Of a stretch of 57,695 nucleotides of DNA, positions 46,801-55,148 are shown one piece after another; the first letter of the stretch is position 1; each line of letters begins with the position of its first letter. The stretch lies in the NCBI GenBank assembly GCA_022736275.1, contig DZBJ01000017.1:1-57695 (forward strand). Direction: 5' to 3'. The position numbers and the translations under genes are program-made. This DNA is from Rikenella microfusus. Its GTDB lineage: Bacteria > Bacteroidota > Bacteroidia > Bacteroidales > VadinHA17. The notes below the pieces were generated by a model. The model was not told where the DNA came from, did no database searches, and was given only the letters and a program-made list of their open reading frames with translations.

Positions 46801-46972
46801 GTATTATGCTCCGTTTAAACAGATCGGGTCAATACAGATTGAAACCTTCCGGTTCAATATAACCGTGCTCTGGATAGTTTCGCTGATTTTATACATAGCC
46901 CTTTATTATAAAGTTCTTCAAACAGCGATGAGCTCCGGCAGGATTGATTTTAACAGGGTAAAATGCAAATGA
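43886..46972 (+). CDS. TerB-like domain - ABCG-type ATPase-permease fusion
   Basis: A 1028-residue single-chain half-transporter. Residues 1-145 resemble a TerB-like helical domain with acidic residues (LMQLFALISDVGDDAEISGRERDIVRLFL; LMDFISFSADITSNELEFLETVATAF). A mostly beta region follows to about 270. The ATPase has Walker A MGGSGVGKSTLL (around 287), Q-loop VPQDD, signature ISGGQRKRLNIALEL, Walker B TILFVDEPTSGLSS and TTIHQPGS, the ABCG/White pattern. About six TM segments run from residue 590 to 770 (LISLLGAPLLALVLSWF onwards), with a long loop and a final TM near 990. The substrate is unknown. It is divergent from the SiaC-like gene and overlaps acylphosphatase by 4 bp. Confidence 0.88.
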   Translation: MSEPILKALMQLFALISDVGDDAEISGRERDIVRLFLSRHLNKEQVLKYMGIFDENLKIYHSDTISKGSIKERKRTSLNAMRILAICEKINEELQQKQKLSVMVQLMDFISFSADITSNELEFLETVATAFNIHKSEYDDLRGFILRYPDASVRKERLMFVDSNNIFDTKNLKHLFHENLKGSIVFLHVVNTNTLLMRYSGKEDLFLNGQNIFHGQTYVFDHGSSVRGAAIDAIYYNDVAGVFTGEAFKHRITLDARDISLRFRNSDCGIWNLHLHEESGNLVGIMGGSGVGKSTLLSVLSGITRPMTGTVLINGYDLYSPEGRQHLNGVIGFVPQDDLLFEELTVYQNLWYNARMCLDNLGESLIREAVDRILVDLDLDVIRNLKVGNPLNKVISGGQRKRLNIALELIREPTILFVDEPTSGLSSVDAEAVMNMLKEQIYKGRLVITTIHQPGSDIYKMFDKIMIIDKGGYMIFYGNPTETVIWFKTRANHANAYDDQCITCGNVNTDQLLRIIEAKVVNEYGKPTHVRRVSPAEWAESFKPEAEKIADRKSPATEPLPENNYSIPGLFKQSRIFFMRDLLSKLADRSYILISLLGAPLLALVLSWFTKNVSGEAYKFSENENMPAYMFMCVITSLFMGLIISAEEIVRDRKILRRESFLNLSWFSYLNSKVFIMFTISAVQTISFVLIGNLVLGIKGMTLIYWVVLFSTSCLANMIGLTISSAFNSVVTIYILIPFIIIPQLLFSGVLVKFDDLHRKSDTVSEFVPVLGDLMPARWSFEALAVEQFKGNRYERFFFSYNMEISQNNWYASFLIEALKRDIWQCRQYIDSPGNSAFINDCFTRLGKYTDRLSGLAGFDKPPATLSGALHKETFTADAADLLERCLDSLARQFHLCRRNNVALKDSVTAALVSQMGMEAFLDLKEDYTNNKLREIVLDEYNPKKTIVTSDRIIQRYEPVYMKPVSGNGRAQYYAPFKQIGSIQIETFRFNITVLWIVSLILYIALYYKVLQTAMSSGRIDFNRVKCK

Positions 46973-47244
46973 ATAAACTGCTTTATAAGATATGGGTTAA
47001 GGGGTATGTCCAGGGAGTGGGTTTCCGGTGGAGTGCTGCCAGGGAGGCATCGACACGGGACATAACAGGCTTCGTGAAGAATATGCCGGACGGCAGTGTT
47101 TATATTGAAGCTGAAGGAACCAGGGAGCAGCTTGCAGGCTTTGCTGCCTGGTGCAGAAAGGGACCGGGGGTCGGATTTGTTGATTCTGCAAAGATAACCG
47201 AGCACCCACCGGCGGGCTACAAGGAGTTCCGAATTGAACGTTGA
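46969..47244 (+). CDS. acyP: Acylphosphatase
   Basis: Small enzyme hydrolysing acyl phosphates such as acetyl phosphate. It has the signature KGYVQGVGFRWSAAREA (catalytic Arg) and GFVKNMPDGSVYIEAEG (catalytic Asn), ending KEFRIER. Of two close in-frame ATGs the second (46969) overlaps the ABC transporter stop as ATGA, the standard coupling, so it is chosen. Removal of an acyl-phosphate signal or of a phosphorylated intermediate could link it to the adjacent signalling genes, but this is speculative. Confidence 0.9.
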   Translation: MNKLLYKIWVKGYVQGVGFRWSAAREASTRDITGFVKNMPDGSVYIEAEGTREQLAGFAAWCRKGPGVGFVDSAKITEHPPAGYKEFRIER

Positions 47245-47263
47245 TATTTTGACCGGGAGGTGT

Positions 47264-47290
47264 TACAGCGAATTCCGTATCGAACGCTGA
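47264..47290 (+). pseudogene. Duplicated 3' tail of acylphosphatase
   Basis: Nineteen bases after the acylphosphatase stop a frame reads YSEFRIER and a stop, nearly the same as its C-terminus YKEFRIER but with several synonymous changes. It looks like the end of a second, otherwise deleted acylphosphatase copy. Confidence 0.6.
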
Positions 47291-47393
47291 ATTAATAACC
47301 GTGGCCGACTGCCAGGAATTACCCGGGGAAATCTGATTGTCTGCCTCCCGCAGGAGACCGGAAAGCTGCCTGAAAACCTCCGGACCGATTTGC

Positions 47394-47424
47394 TTGACAT
47401 GAGATCTTTTTTTGCATATCTTCG
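47394..47424 (+). promoter_or_regulatory. Candidate promoter for the 47582 gene
   Basis: TTG (47394-47396), 20 bases, TATCTTCG (47417-47424) resembles the Bacteroidota promoter consensus with one change in the -7 box. A transcript from it would carry a leader of about 150 bases, which contains the 25-codon uORF. Apart from the acylphosphatase tail the rest of this 337-bp gap shows nothing recognisable. Confidence 0.4.
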
Positions 47425-47504
47425 TTTTTGGTACGTTGGTCAAAGGCGGCGAGGTGAACATCAAAATTGATTAGGTGTTATATACTTCAGTTCATATCTT
47501 CGTT

Positions 47505-47582
47505 ATGTTAATTTCTGAAAAACCCGGAATGTTTGATAAGGGTGGTACAGAAATTGCATCAAAAGAAGGGTTAGCAATATAA
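47505..47582 (+). other. Possible upstream ORF coupled to the next gene
   Basis: A 25-codon frame (MLISEKPGMFDKGG then TEIASKEGLAI) ends in TAATG, its stop overlapping the ATG of the 208-residue protein by one base. Such an arrangement can couple translation. No function is suggested by the sequence, and it may be chance. Confidence 0.3.
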
Positions 47583-48208
47583 TGGATCAGGGAACTATCG
47601 GATTGAATTCAGACGTAAGCAAAGATCAGGTCATCATCAAGGTGAGTCCGAGGAAGTTGTCATTAAGGGATAGCGGCCTTATGCATCTTTTTGAGGAGCT
47701 TGATATTGAAGTACGTCAGAGTCTGATAGACTATCTTGACCGCATGGGTCTCATCAAGGAGTCAGGGATGCTGGTCATACCATCATCACGTCATTATTTC
47801 TATGATGCCGAGGATATGAAGGGGATACGGACCGTCATTACCCTCAGGCAGCTTAATCATGTCAGGGAGATCAGGGATTTCCTGAAACAGATAAATGAAC
47901 TGCTTCCTGCCAACAGTAATTTCATCGGCTGTTTCTTTGACAACAGGTCTCAGAACGGTTTTTCGGATAAGTACAGCAACCTGCCCAAGCAGGTTTCAGA
48001 CAGGGCTGAGGCCTATGAGAACGGCATTGAGTCAAGGATTCCCTTTATTAACAGGATGTACAGTTTCATCGACTCAAAGACAAACAGGTACCTTACAAAG
48101 AGAACCGTGACAAATCTCCTGAAAGAGGTTGGCATGGAGCTTGTAGGCATGACAGACCTGAACGGTATCACCTATTTCCACACCCGGAAGAACAGGTCGG
48201 CTGCATAA
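47582..48208 (+). CDS. Conserved-looking hypothetical protein
   Basis: A 208-residue soluble protein I cannot assign with confidence. It has no signal peptide or TM helix. Features are an N-terminal beta-like segment (VIIKVSPRKLSLRDSGLMHLFEELDIEVRQSLIDYL), a central HVREIRDFLKQINELLPANSNFIGCFFDN and a C-terminal region TVTNLLKEVGMELVGMTDLNGITYFHTRKN. That last part recalls the tail of class I methyltransferase-like proteins used in exopolysaccharide loci of Bacteroidota. There is no visible SAM-binding motif. It is monocistronic, with a promoter candidate and a possible coupled uORF upstream. Confidence 0.75.
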   Translation: MDQGTIGLNSDVSKDQVIIKVSPRKLSLRDSGLMHLFEELDIEVRQSLIDYLDRMGLIKESGMLVIPSSRHYFYDAEDMKGIRTVITLRQLNHVREIRDFLKQINELLPANSNFIGCFFDNRSQNGFSDKYSNLPKQVSDRAEAYENGIESRIPFINRMYSFIDSKTNRYLTKRTVTNLLKEVGMELVGMTDLNGITYFHTRKNRSAA

Positions 48209-48272
48209 CAGCCAAGCCTCGCACTCACTCCCGTTTTACCGTTTATTCTTGCAGATGTGTTTTTTATTGCAT

Positions 48273-48301
48273 AAAAAAAGAGGTGCGGCACCCCACACCT
48301 C
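48273..48301 (-). terminator. Terminator of the two-component operon
   Basis: On the minus strand GAGGTG and CACCTC flank a G-rich loop and are followed by seven T residues. It lies about 245 bases past the histidine kinase stop. The remainder of the 336-bp gap (48209-48544) is AT-rich and shows nothing else recognisable. Confidence 0.55.
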
Positions 48302-48544
48302 CTAAACAGAAATAAAAAACAGAATTTTGAATAACAGAAATTATTTAAACTGTTCCCTGACTGATCACAGGGTGTTGTTTTTCAATGCAATTTTTCTCGC
48401 CCTGATCCGGTAAACTCAGAATCAAAGGCGCTGCAAGGTATAGCAGCGGAATAAAGAAGCAATTAAATCCGTATTAAAATCCGATTAAAATCTGCAATAG
48501 TTGTGCCGGAGAAGGACCTTCCCGGGCGGAATCAGGACTGAAAC

Positions 48545-49921
48545 CTACCCGGTTGTCGATGGCGGCAACGAAATGTCAACCTCCGTTCCAAGGTCCGGTC
48601 CTGAAACAACATTTATCTCTCCCTGGTGGATCTCGATGATTTTTTTTGCCAGGGAGAGGCCTATGCCATGACCTTTGACAGTTCCCTCCGCCCTGCCACG
48701 GTAAAAAGGCTCAAAGATCCGCCCTATGTCAGCCTCGGCTATACCCGGTCCCGTGTCTCTGAACCTGATTGAGAGCCTGGTGCCGGTGTAACTAAGGTCT
48801 ACCTCAACCGACCTGTCAGGGGAGTATTTGCAGCCGTTTTCCATGATGTTGGTAACTGCTGACCGTAAAAGCTGTTCGTCACCCATGACCATCATGTTCT
48901 CAATATCAGAGATGGTTTCATCAAGTGATATGTTTACGGTGTATCCTTTTTCGTGCTTCAGCAGTTCCTCGCGCGACTGCCAGAGAATTTCATCAATTCT
49001 GACCTCGCGGAAGCCTGTCTTGGCACTTTCGGAACTTGCGTGCGCCATCAGGAGGAGCCTGTCGAGCAGCCTGTTGAGGTTCTTAATGTCTTCGAGAACG
49101 GCAGCGGTTGCATTCCTGTATTCTCCCGGTGAGCGTTCCTTCATCAGAAGCACGTCAAGCTGCCCGGTAATGGCTGTCAGGGGTGTGCGCAACTCATGTG
49201 ATGCATTTGAGATAAAGTCCTTCTGAACAGTAAAGGCAGTCTCAAGCCTGTCAAGCATCAGGTTGAAAGTATGGGCAAGGTGTGCCAGTTCATCTTTCCC
49301 GTTACCCTCATCGATACGCAGGTTAAGGCTTGTAATTGAAATCTCCTCAACCCTTCCCACAACCCTCGAGATGGGTGAGAAGGCCCTGGATGCCAGAAGC
49401 CATCCTGCCGGGTAATATAGAAGGAGGAAGATACCGTTCAGGAACAACAGCACCACCCCGAGGTTCTTTTGCTTGTCGAAGCCAAATATATCGCGTGCTG
49501 CAGACAGAACCACAAACCGCTCCTCTTCCTCGACAAAGAGAAGGCCCATCAACTCGTACCTCCCGCTGTGTGTCCTGACTTTTCCTTCAAGTCTTATCCT
49601 GTCAAGGAGGGCATCATCATATAATATGACATTACGGAAATCAGAGGTATATACGAAATGGTTGTTGTTATCCAGGATTATTATTTTCTCATCTGGCAGG
49701 CTGACCGGGTTGTCCTCTTCGATCTTCCTGAGCAGCTCCGCGTCAATTTCTTCAAGCTCAATCAGCATCCTTGCAGTACTGTTTGCCCTGCTCTCCAGCC
49801 TCTGGAAAAAATCGTCACGCCTGTACCTGGCAGACAGGAAATAAACGGTCAGCGAAAAAAGGACCATAATTATTCCTGCCATCAGAAAGAACTGCAGTGT
49901 CAGTTTCTGGCGGATTTTCAT
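48545..49921 (-). CDS. HAMP-domain sensor histidine kinase
   Basis: Membrane sensor kinase of 458 residues. It has a TM near the N-terminus (FFLMAGIIMVLFSLTVYFLSARY), a periplasmic sensor loop of about 125 residues, a second TM (VVLLFLNGIFLLLYYPAGWLLASRAF) and HAMP. HisKA follows with the phospho-acceptor His in SNASHELRTPLTAITGQLDVLL, then HATPase with N box MENGCKYSPD, G1 DTGPGIAE, F box FEPFYRG and G2 GHGIGLSLAKKIIE. It overlaps the response regulator upstream by 4 bp. The signal is unknown. Confidence 0.93.
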   Translation of the reverse strand: MKIRQKLTLQFFLMAGIIMVLFSLTVYFLSARYRRDDFFQRLESRANSTARMLIELEEIDAELLRKIEEDNPVSLPDEKIIILDNNNHFVYTSDFRNVILYDDALLDRIRLEGKVRTHSGRYELMGLLFVEEEERFVVLSAARDIFGFDKQKNLGVVLLFLNGIFLLLYYPAGWLLASRAFSPISRVVGRVEEISITSLNLRIDEGNGKDELAHLAHTFNLMLDRLETAFTVQKDFISNASHELRTPLTAITGQLDVLLMKERSPGEYRNATAAVLEDIKNLNRLLDRLLLMAHASSESAKTGFREVRIDEILWQSREELLKHEKGYTVNISLDETISDIENMMVMGDEQLLRSAVTNIMENGCKYSPDRSVEVDLSYTGTRLSIRFRDTGPGIAEADIGRIFEPFYRGRAEGTVKGHGIGLSLAKKIIEIHQGEINVVSGPDLGTEVDISLPPSTTG

Positions 49922-50610
49922 TGCTGATCACCAAAAATGTAACCCATGCCAATCCTGGTATGTATCAGTTTTGGCTCAAAATCCCTGTCTATCTTTTTCC
50001 GGAGGATATTGACATAGACCTCAACAACATTGGTCCCTGTGTCATAGGTTATCTCCCAGACCTTCTCGGAAATATCAACGCGTGACAGGACCCTGCCCTT
50101 ATTGCGCATGAAATACTCCAGCAGCGAGAACTCCTTCGCCGTAAGCTCAATAACCCTGCCTCCCCTGATTGCTACTTTTCTCAGCAGATCAAGCTCAAGG
50201 TCAGCCACCTTCAGTGATTCCGGTTGCTGAGTGGTGTGTGTTTTCCTCTTGAGCAGCGATTTGATCCTTGCAAGCAACTCCGGGAAATCAAACGGCTTGA
50301 CGAGATAGTCGTCAGCCCCGGCATCAAACCCGGTAACCTTGTCAGCCGTGGTGCCAAGAGCAGTCAGCATCAGAACGGGAAGATCCGGATTTGCTGATTT
50401 TATGCTTTTGCACACCTCTATCCCGTTTTTCCCGGGGATAACCAGGTCAAGGATAACCAGATCAATGCCGGGCTCCTTTGCCGCCTTTTCTCCTGACAGC
50501 CCGTCATAGGCTACCTCAGTCTTATAGTTTTTCTCTTCCAGCCCTTCCTTGATAAAGGAGGCCACCCTGGGTTCATCTTCAATTATCAGAATTTTCATGG
50601 GGAAGGACAA
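49918..50610 (-). CDS. OmpR-family response regulator
   Basis: DNA-binding regulator of 230 residues: receiver domain with the acidic pair IEDEP, phospho-acceptor Asp in DLVILDLVIPGKNG and the conserved Lys in DYLVKPFDF. A winged-helix OmpR/PhoB effector follows (ELTAKEFSLLEYFMRNKGRVLSRVDISEKVW, then VEVYVNILRKKID). It precedes and overlaps the kinase gene. The four-letter ending GDQQ and overall pattern resemble CusR/CopR-like heavy-metal regulators, without direct evidence for the ligand. Confidence 0.93.
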   Translation of the reverse strand: MSFPMKILIIEDEPRVASFIKEGLEEKNYKTEVAYDGLSGEKAAKEPGIDLVILDLVIPGKNGIEVCKSIKSANPDLPVLMLTALGTTADKVTGFDAGADDYLVKPFDFPELLARIKSLLKRKTHTTQQPESLKVADLELDLLRKVAIRGGRVIELTAKEFSLLEYFMRNKGRVLSRVDISEKVWEITYDTGTNVVEVYVNILRKKIDRDFEPKLIHTRIGMGYIFGDQQ

Positions 50611-50695
50611 TCTGTCTTTCTGCTCTTTCCTGTTTTGTTGCCAGGATCAGCTAAATCCTGAATAACAAAAGTAGGAAAACTATTCCACCCCTGCA

Positions 50696-52296
50696 TTAAA
50701 GCTCTATGGTTTCCATGAACCAGTTGTCGCTCTCGAAATCCTGCTGAAGGGTTTTAATAACATACAGGGCTGTCCCCTCCTTATTGATGAAAATAAACCG
50801 GGGCGCGGTCTGGTAGAGGTATTCGGTTCCGGACGGATTCAACCATACGGGTGACACATTGAACCTTTTTATCTTATTGAGGCTGGTCGTATGGAACTGC
50901 TCTATCAGCGATGAGGTTCCGCTCAGGTAAAAGTAATTGGTTGAGCTTACAAAAATACTGCTGATGGTGTGACACTCATCAAGGGCGTTGATGTATGGTA
51001 AATCCGAACCGATATTGCCGTATAGCGGTGGCGAATCGGAGTGAAACTGACCATCGTACTCCGGAATGGTATAGACGTTCCTGAATGCGGAATAGAGCCT
51101 TGCGCCATCCTTTGAAAGCCAGAAGTGGCCTATTGATTCATGGTACCTGGTTATATCATCTTTCGCCTGCCCGCCGCTAAGGTCAAAAAGCAGGAGACTG
51201 GAGGGACTAACTCCCAGCTGGGAACCTGCCATCACGGGTTTGCCGGGAATCTTCCTGATAACAGTCTTCTCATAGATCACGGTTGCTGTTGTACTGGTGA
51301 TCACCTCTCCGGTTGCCAGGTTAAGGTTTCGGAGCATCACCCACTGATCTGACACCGGTGTGATATAACACCAGCCGTTCTCTCCGGGTACAATATCATA
51401 AGGAATGCAGTCAATGTCATATTCTGCAGTTATCTGACGGCTTTCAATATCGTCATCTTCAAGCTCCATGGTTTCAGTAGTTGATCCGTCAGTAATCTCA
51501 AATTTCCTCAGTTGAGAGAAGAAGGATGAAAGTTCGGCACCGAAAGCCACTGCAGGAGTAATATGGTATTCGAGGCCGACAGCTCCGTCCATCCCGAAAG
51601 AGTTGCCGGTAGCGAGGAAATTCCCCTGGAACAGTTCCGCTTCGTTCCTGTAGAGAGCCAGGCCTGCAGACAGGGAGCAGGTCACCCTTAACTTCTCCCT
51701 TACACCCACCGGTTCACTGTAGACAACTGAAGCTCCCGCGAAATTGACGTAGATACGCTCGCTATAGGTCGTATAGAACAGGTACATGCCGTCCAGCGGG
51801 TTAAAAAAAGCCTTCGGTACTCGCGCTGGTATCAAAGAATTTGTATCTGATACCTGCCCCTAATCGTGGTGTGAACATCCAGGCAATGTCTCCGCTTCCG
51901 TAGAATCCGGTCCGGAGGTCTTTGTAATATGCCTCCGCTCTCTCTTGCGATAATCCCCATAACACCATGCTTTCTTCGGCTTTCTCCGAACTGCTGTAGA
52001 GGTATCCGGCACCTCCGCTCAGTGTCACCCGCAGCCTCGGGAATGATCCGTTCACGGCCGGGTTGGCTTTCCTGTTCTCTGTGGCTGAAGGATTGATCGA
52101 ATAACTTAGTATTCCGGCAAGGGGTATCGTGCCTGATGTAATCACCCCATTGGTGTTGACGTCAAAATGGATTTCACTTCGCGTGACCCTGTTAATCCTG
52201 CATTCTATGGTGTCATTGTTCAGGGTGATGATCCTGTCCTGATGCGCCGGTGACCACTCCGGCAAGGATAAATGCAATCAGCAGATACCTTTTCAT
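50696..52296 (-). pseudogene. Outer-membrane-type protein gene with two frameshifts
   Basis: Three frames join to one Bacteroidota secreted protein. ATG at 52296 gives the signal peptide MKRYLLIAFILAGVVTG. A shifted frame then gives DRIITLNNDTIECRINRV and a beta-rich domain ending in RYKFFDTSASTEGFF. After a run of seven T residues (51803-51809) another frame continues NPLDGMYLFYTTYSERIYVNF to the end at 50696. Removing one T would fuse the second and third frames exactly. The last 250 residues contain a WD/beta-propeller-like stretch unlike a simple barrel. Pseudogene, phase-variable switch or sequencing error are all possible. Confidence 0.75.
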
Positions 52297-52394
52297 GATA
52301 TGAACTTTACTTTTGACTCAGACCTGATGATGCCAGCGCATCTGCTATCAAAATTAGTACAATTTTGGAATGTTAATTATGTCAAGCGGCCTAT

Positions 52395-55028
52395 TTAAAG
52401 CTCCGGCAGGAACAGTGCGTTGAAGAGCAGCTTGTAAGCTCCCTGTGTCGAGGCCCTGAACTGGGGGTTGAAACCGTACAGAACAAGCTGACCCTTGCCT
52501 TTCCTGAGCCAGATCATCGCCGGCCTGCCTGCCATCATTTCCTCCTTCTCGCAGTAACCGCTCAGGAGTATATCTTTTTCCGGAAAACTGCCGATCACCC
52601 TGCGGTCCATGTCAAACCTGGGGACAGTGGTGTTGAAGAGGGGATTACCCCTGTAGAAGACTCCAGCTGATGCCGGCATTCCCAGTGTGAGGGGATGATC
52701 CTCCTTCAGCTCAAGACGCACGAGGGACCCCGGTATGCTTAGGCCATCCCTTCTTGCCTGGTCTGCGGTGTTGGCAAAGGGCAGGGTGAATTCTTCCGTT
52801 GTGTCATCAGCAGTCATCTCAAGGAGGCCGGTGAACAGATCGGTCGACTGACCCCATGATATGACCAGTCCGCCATTGTTTATAAAGAGAAGGAGCTTTT
52901 CAAATCCCTTCTTACCCATTCCCTTCTGGTAGTCAGGGTGGTAGCTGCTCATGTATGCTCCGCCTTCGGAACCGGGCTTACCGGTCATGAGAATATTCTT
53001 TTGCGAGTTGGGAAAGATGATTATGTCAAACTCTCCTTCGAGGTCTTTATCAGCGAATTCACCCGGCCGGATGATTTTATATGGCAAACTGTAACTGTCA
53101 AAGAGATAGCGTGTCCATCCGGCATCCATGTCGCTGAAATATGTTTCGACGAGGGCAATCCGGGGGATTCTTACCTCTGTTGCCGGAAGGGTACCTGCCC
53201 CGCCTGCGTAGACCGGCTCGGTGCATGCAGCTTTTGCAATATTTGCCAGGGTTGTGGCATCACCGCTGCTGATCACGAAGCTTCCTTTACCGAAGGTCTT
53301 GCCTTCAATCTGCACTTCAGAGTCAAGACGGCTGACCTTCATGCCTTTTTCGGCTGCCATGAAGGCTGCCATGAAACTGCCATTGCTGGTGACAGGGAAT
53401 ACTGCCGGTAACCTGTAACTGGCCTGGAGGGGTGCATAATCCGCGTCAAACAGTTTGATTTTGCCTTCAAAAGCCTGGTCACGAGATTTGATCTCATATG
53501 ACTTCAGTCCCCTGTGAAGAGGCAGCGACCAGCTTGTCACATCGTAGGGCCTTATCACTTCTCCGCCCTGGGTGTAGTGTCTGACAGGAAAATCCTGTTT
53601 CTCCATCACCTCCTTCACAAAAGCCCTGAAAGGCTGTGCCAGCGGATAGACAAAATCACCCGTTTTAAGATTAATTCCGTCAAGGGTGTGATCTGCCGTG
53701 AGACGGTATCCGGAGACACCATGCTCCCGCATAAGGTTAACGAAGCGGATGAGTTCGCTCTGGTCAGCCTGCACGGCCGGCACCACATAATAATAGGGCG
53801 GCTCGCTGCGTCCTCTCTCCACCTCTCTCCGGCAAATGTCATTCCTGAATTGGAGGATTTCACTCCTGTGAAGCGAAGCCGTCTTAATAACGGAGAGGGT
53901 CGATTCGATCTCGAGCCTGACGATGTCACCCAGTCGCCACCACCCGCCCGTCCACGGCACAGGGAAGTTGATGCTCTTGTCATACTCCGAGAGCCCCTTG
54001 CCGCTTGCCTGCAACTCATTGGGCTCGATATAAATCGGTGATGCCTCACGCACACTGGCTGCTTCAGTGAGCATTCCGATAACGTTTTTCCAGATGCATG
54101 TCTCTGTTGACCCCGGCCAGTACATATCGAAAATGGTCTTCTGTCCAATCCCGGTGAGTCCTGCGCCCGTCAGGTCACGCAGCATATTGGTGCCGAAAAC
54201 ACCGGTCCATGACCAGAGCTCACCGTCAACATTCACGGCGATGGGATCATGGGCCGGCGGAACAAAATAGCGGATTCCCGTTGATCCCATCTGATGCTTC
54301 TCAACCATCACCTGAGGGAACCAGTCGAGATTGTATATGCGTGCAATTGCCCTGGTGTCCTCCTGTGTCAGGCTGATGAAGTCGCGGTTGTTGTCATGTC
54401 CCACATACTTGTGATAGACCTGCGGCAGTGAGGCCCCCTCATACTGCGTGCCCCTGTATTTCCTGTAGTTCTCTACAACAAGGTCCATTCCGTCAGGATT
54501 ATGGTTGGGTACCATCATGTAAACCACATCATCGAGGTACTTCTTTAACAGTGGATCGGTTGTTGTGGCAAGCTGATACGCAATGAGCGGTGCAGCCTGT
54601 GAGGGAGCAACCTCGGTTGAGTGCATTGAAAGGGTGGCAAGGAAGAAGACCCTGCCGTCGGCCAGGTACTCTTTCCTGCGCGCATCTGAGAGCGACGGAT
54701 TCAGCGCCAGCTCCCTGTTTATCTCACGTAGTCCGGACAGGTTCTTTATATTCTTCTCAGATGAGATAAATACAATGTACATCTTTCGTCCCATAGGACT
54801 TGTGCCAATCTCTTCCATACTCACCATCGGCGAGGCCTTGTCGAGCTTCATGAGATAGTCAATCAGTTCTTCATAGCTGAACAGGTTATAGTCTGAGCCG
54901 GGTATGAACCCGAAATGTTTCTCGGGAACAGGAATGGCTGACTGGGCCTGTGCTCTCGCCTGCTGTGTGAAGACGAACATTATGCCTGCAAGCAGTGCCG
55001 CGGCTGAAAACAGTTTAAGAATTTTCAT
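52395..55028 (-). CDS. M14-family zinc carboxypeptidase, secreted
   Basis: An 877-residue exported peptidase. The signal peptide is MKILKLFSAAALLAGIMFVFTQQARA. The M14 catalytic domain has the zinc motif HSTEVAPS (His, Glu) and the third ligand in VEKHQMG, with NHNPDGMDLV as the substrate-pocket Asn/Arg region. Beyond about residue 420 is a long C-terminal part including a glutamine-amidotransferase-like segment (FDIIIFPNS, GGLVISWGQSTD, GKGQLVLYGFNPQFR). This two-part architecture is common in Bacteroidota M14 proteins. The substrate is probably extracellular peptides. It is monocistronic. Confidence 0.9.
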   Translation of the reverse strand: MKILKLFSAAALLAGIMFVFTQQARAQAQSAIPVPEKHFGFIPGSDYNLFSYEELIDYLMKLDKASPMVSMEEIGTSPMGRKMYIVFISSEKNIKNLSGLREINRELALNPSLSDARRKEYLADGRVFFLATLSMHSTEVAPSQAAPLIAYQLATTTDPLLKKYLDDVVYMMVPNHNPDGMDLVVENYRKYRGTQYEGASLPQVYHKYVGHDNNRDFISLTQEDTRAIARIYNLDWFPQVMVEKHQMGSTGIRYFVPPAHDPIAVNVDGELWSWTGVFGTNMLRDLTGAGLTGIGQKTIFDMYWPGSTETCIWKNVIGMLTEAASVREASPIYIEPNELQASGKGLSEYDKSINFPVPWTGGWWRLGDIVRLEIESTLSVIKTASLHRSEILQFRNDICRREVERGRSEPPYYYVVPAVQADQSELIRFVNLMREHGVSGYRLTADHTLDGINLKTGDFVYPLAQPFRAFVKEVMEKQDFPVRHYTQGGEVIRPYDVTSWSLPLHRGLKSYEIKSRDQAFEGKIKLFDADYAPLQASYRLPAVFPVTSNGSFMAAFMAAEKGMKVSRLDSEVQIEGKTFGKGSFVISSGDATTLANIAKAACTEPVYAGGAGTLPATEVRIPRIALVETYFSDMDAGWTRYLFDSYSLPYKIIRPGEFADKDLEGEFDIIIFPNSQKNILMTGKPGSEGGAYMSSYHPDYQKGMGKKGFEKLLLFINNGGLVISWGQSTDLFTGLLEMTADDTTEEFTLPFANTADQARRDGLSIPGSLVRLELKEDHPLTLGMPASAGVFYRGNPLFNTTVPRFDMDRRVIGSFPEKDILLSGYCEKEEMMAGRPAMIWLRKGKGQLVLYGFNPQFRASTQGAYKLLFNALFLPEL

Positions 55029-55140
55029 GATTTGGTATGATTAAGGGATGAGTTCTGGTTTTTCAACTTTATACTATTCTTTCATTGTACTCTGTAAGGC
55101 GGTGACGGTTGTTTGGTCAGGGAGGCCTTTATTTCTATAC

Positions 55141-55148
55141 CAAATATA
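55141..55148 (-). promoter_or_regulatory. Candidate -7 element for the M14 peptidase
   Basis: TATATTTG on the minus strand is a perfect -7 match about 113 bases before the peptidase ATG. A clear -33 TTTG is missing. The rest of the 307-bp divergent region (55029-55335) shows no gene. Confidence 0.35.

Noticed and set aside
52395..55028. Plus-strand frames of 157 and 175 codons within the M14 gene
   Set aside because: Antisense shadows of a clear peptidase gene.
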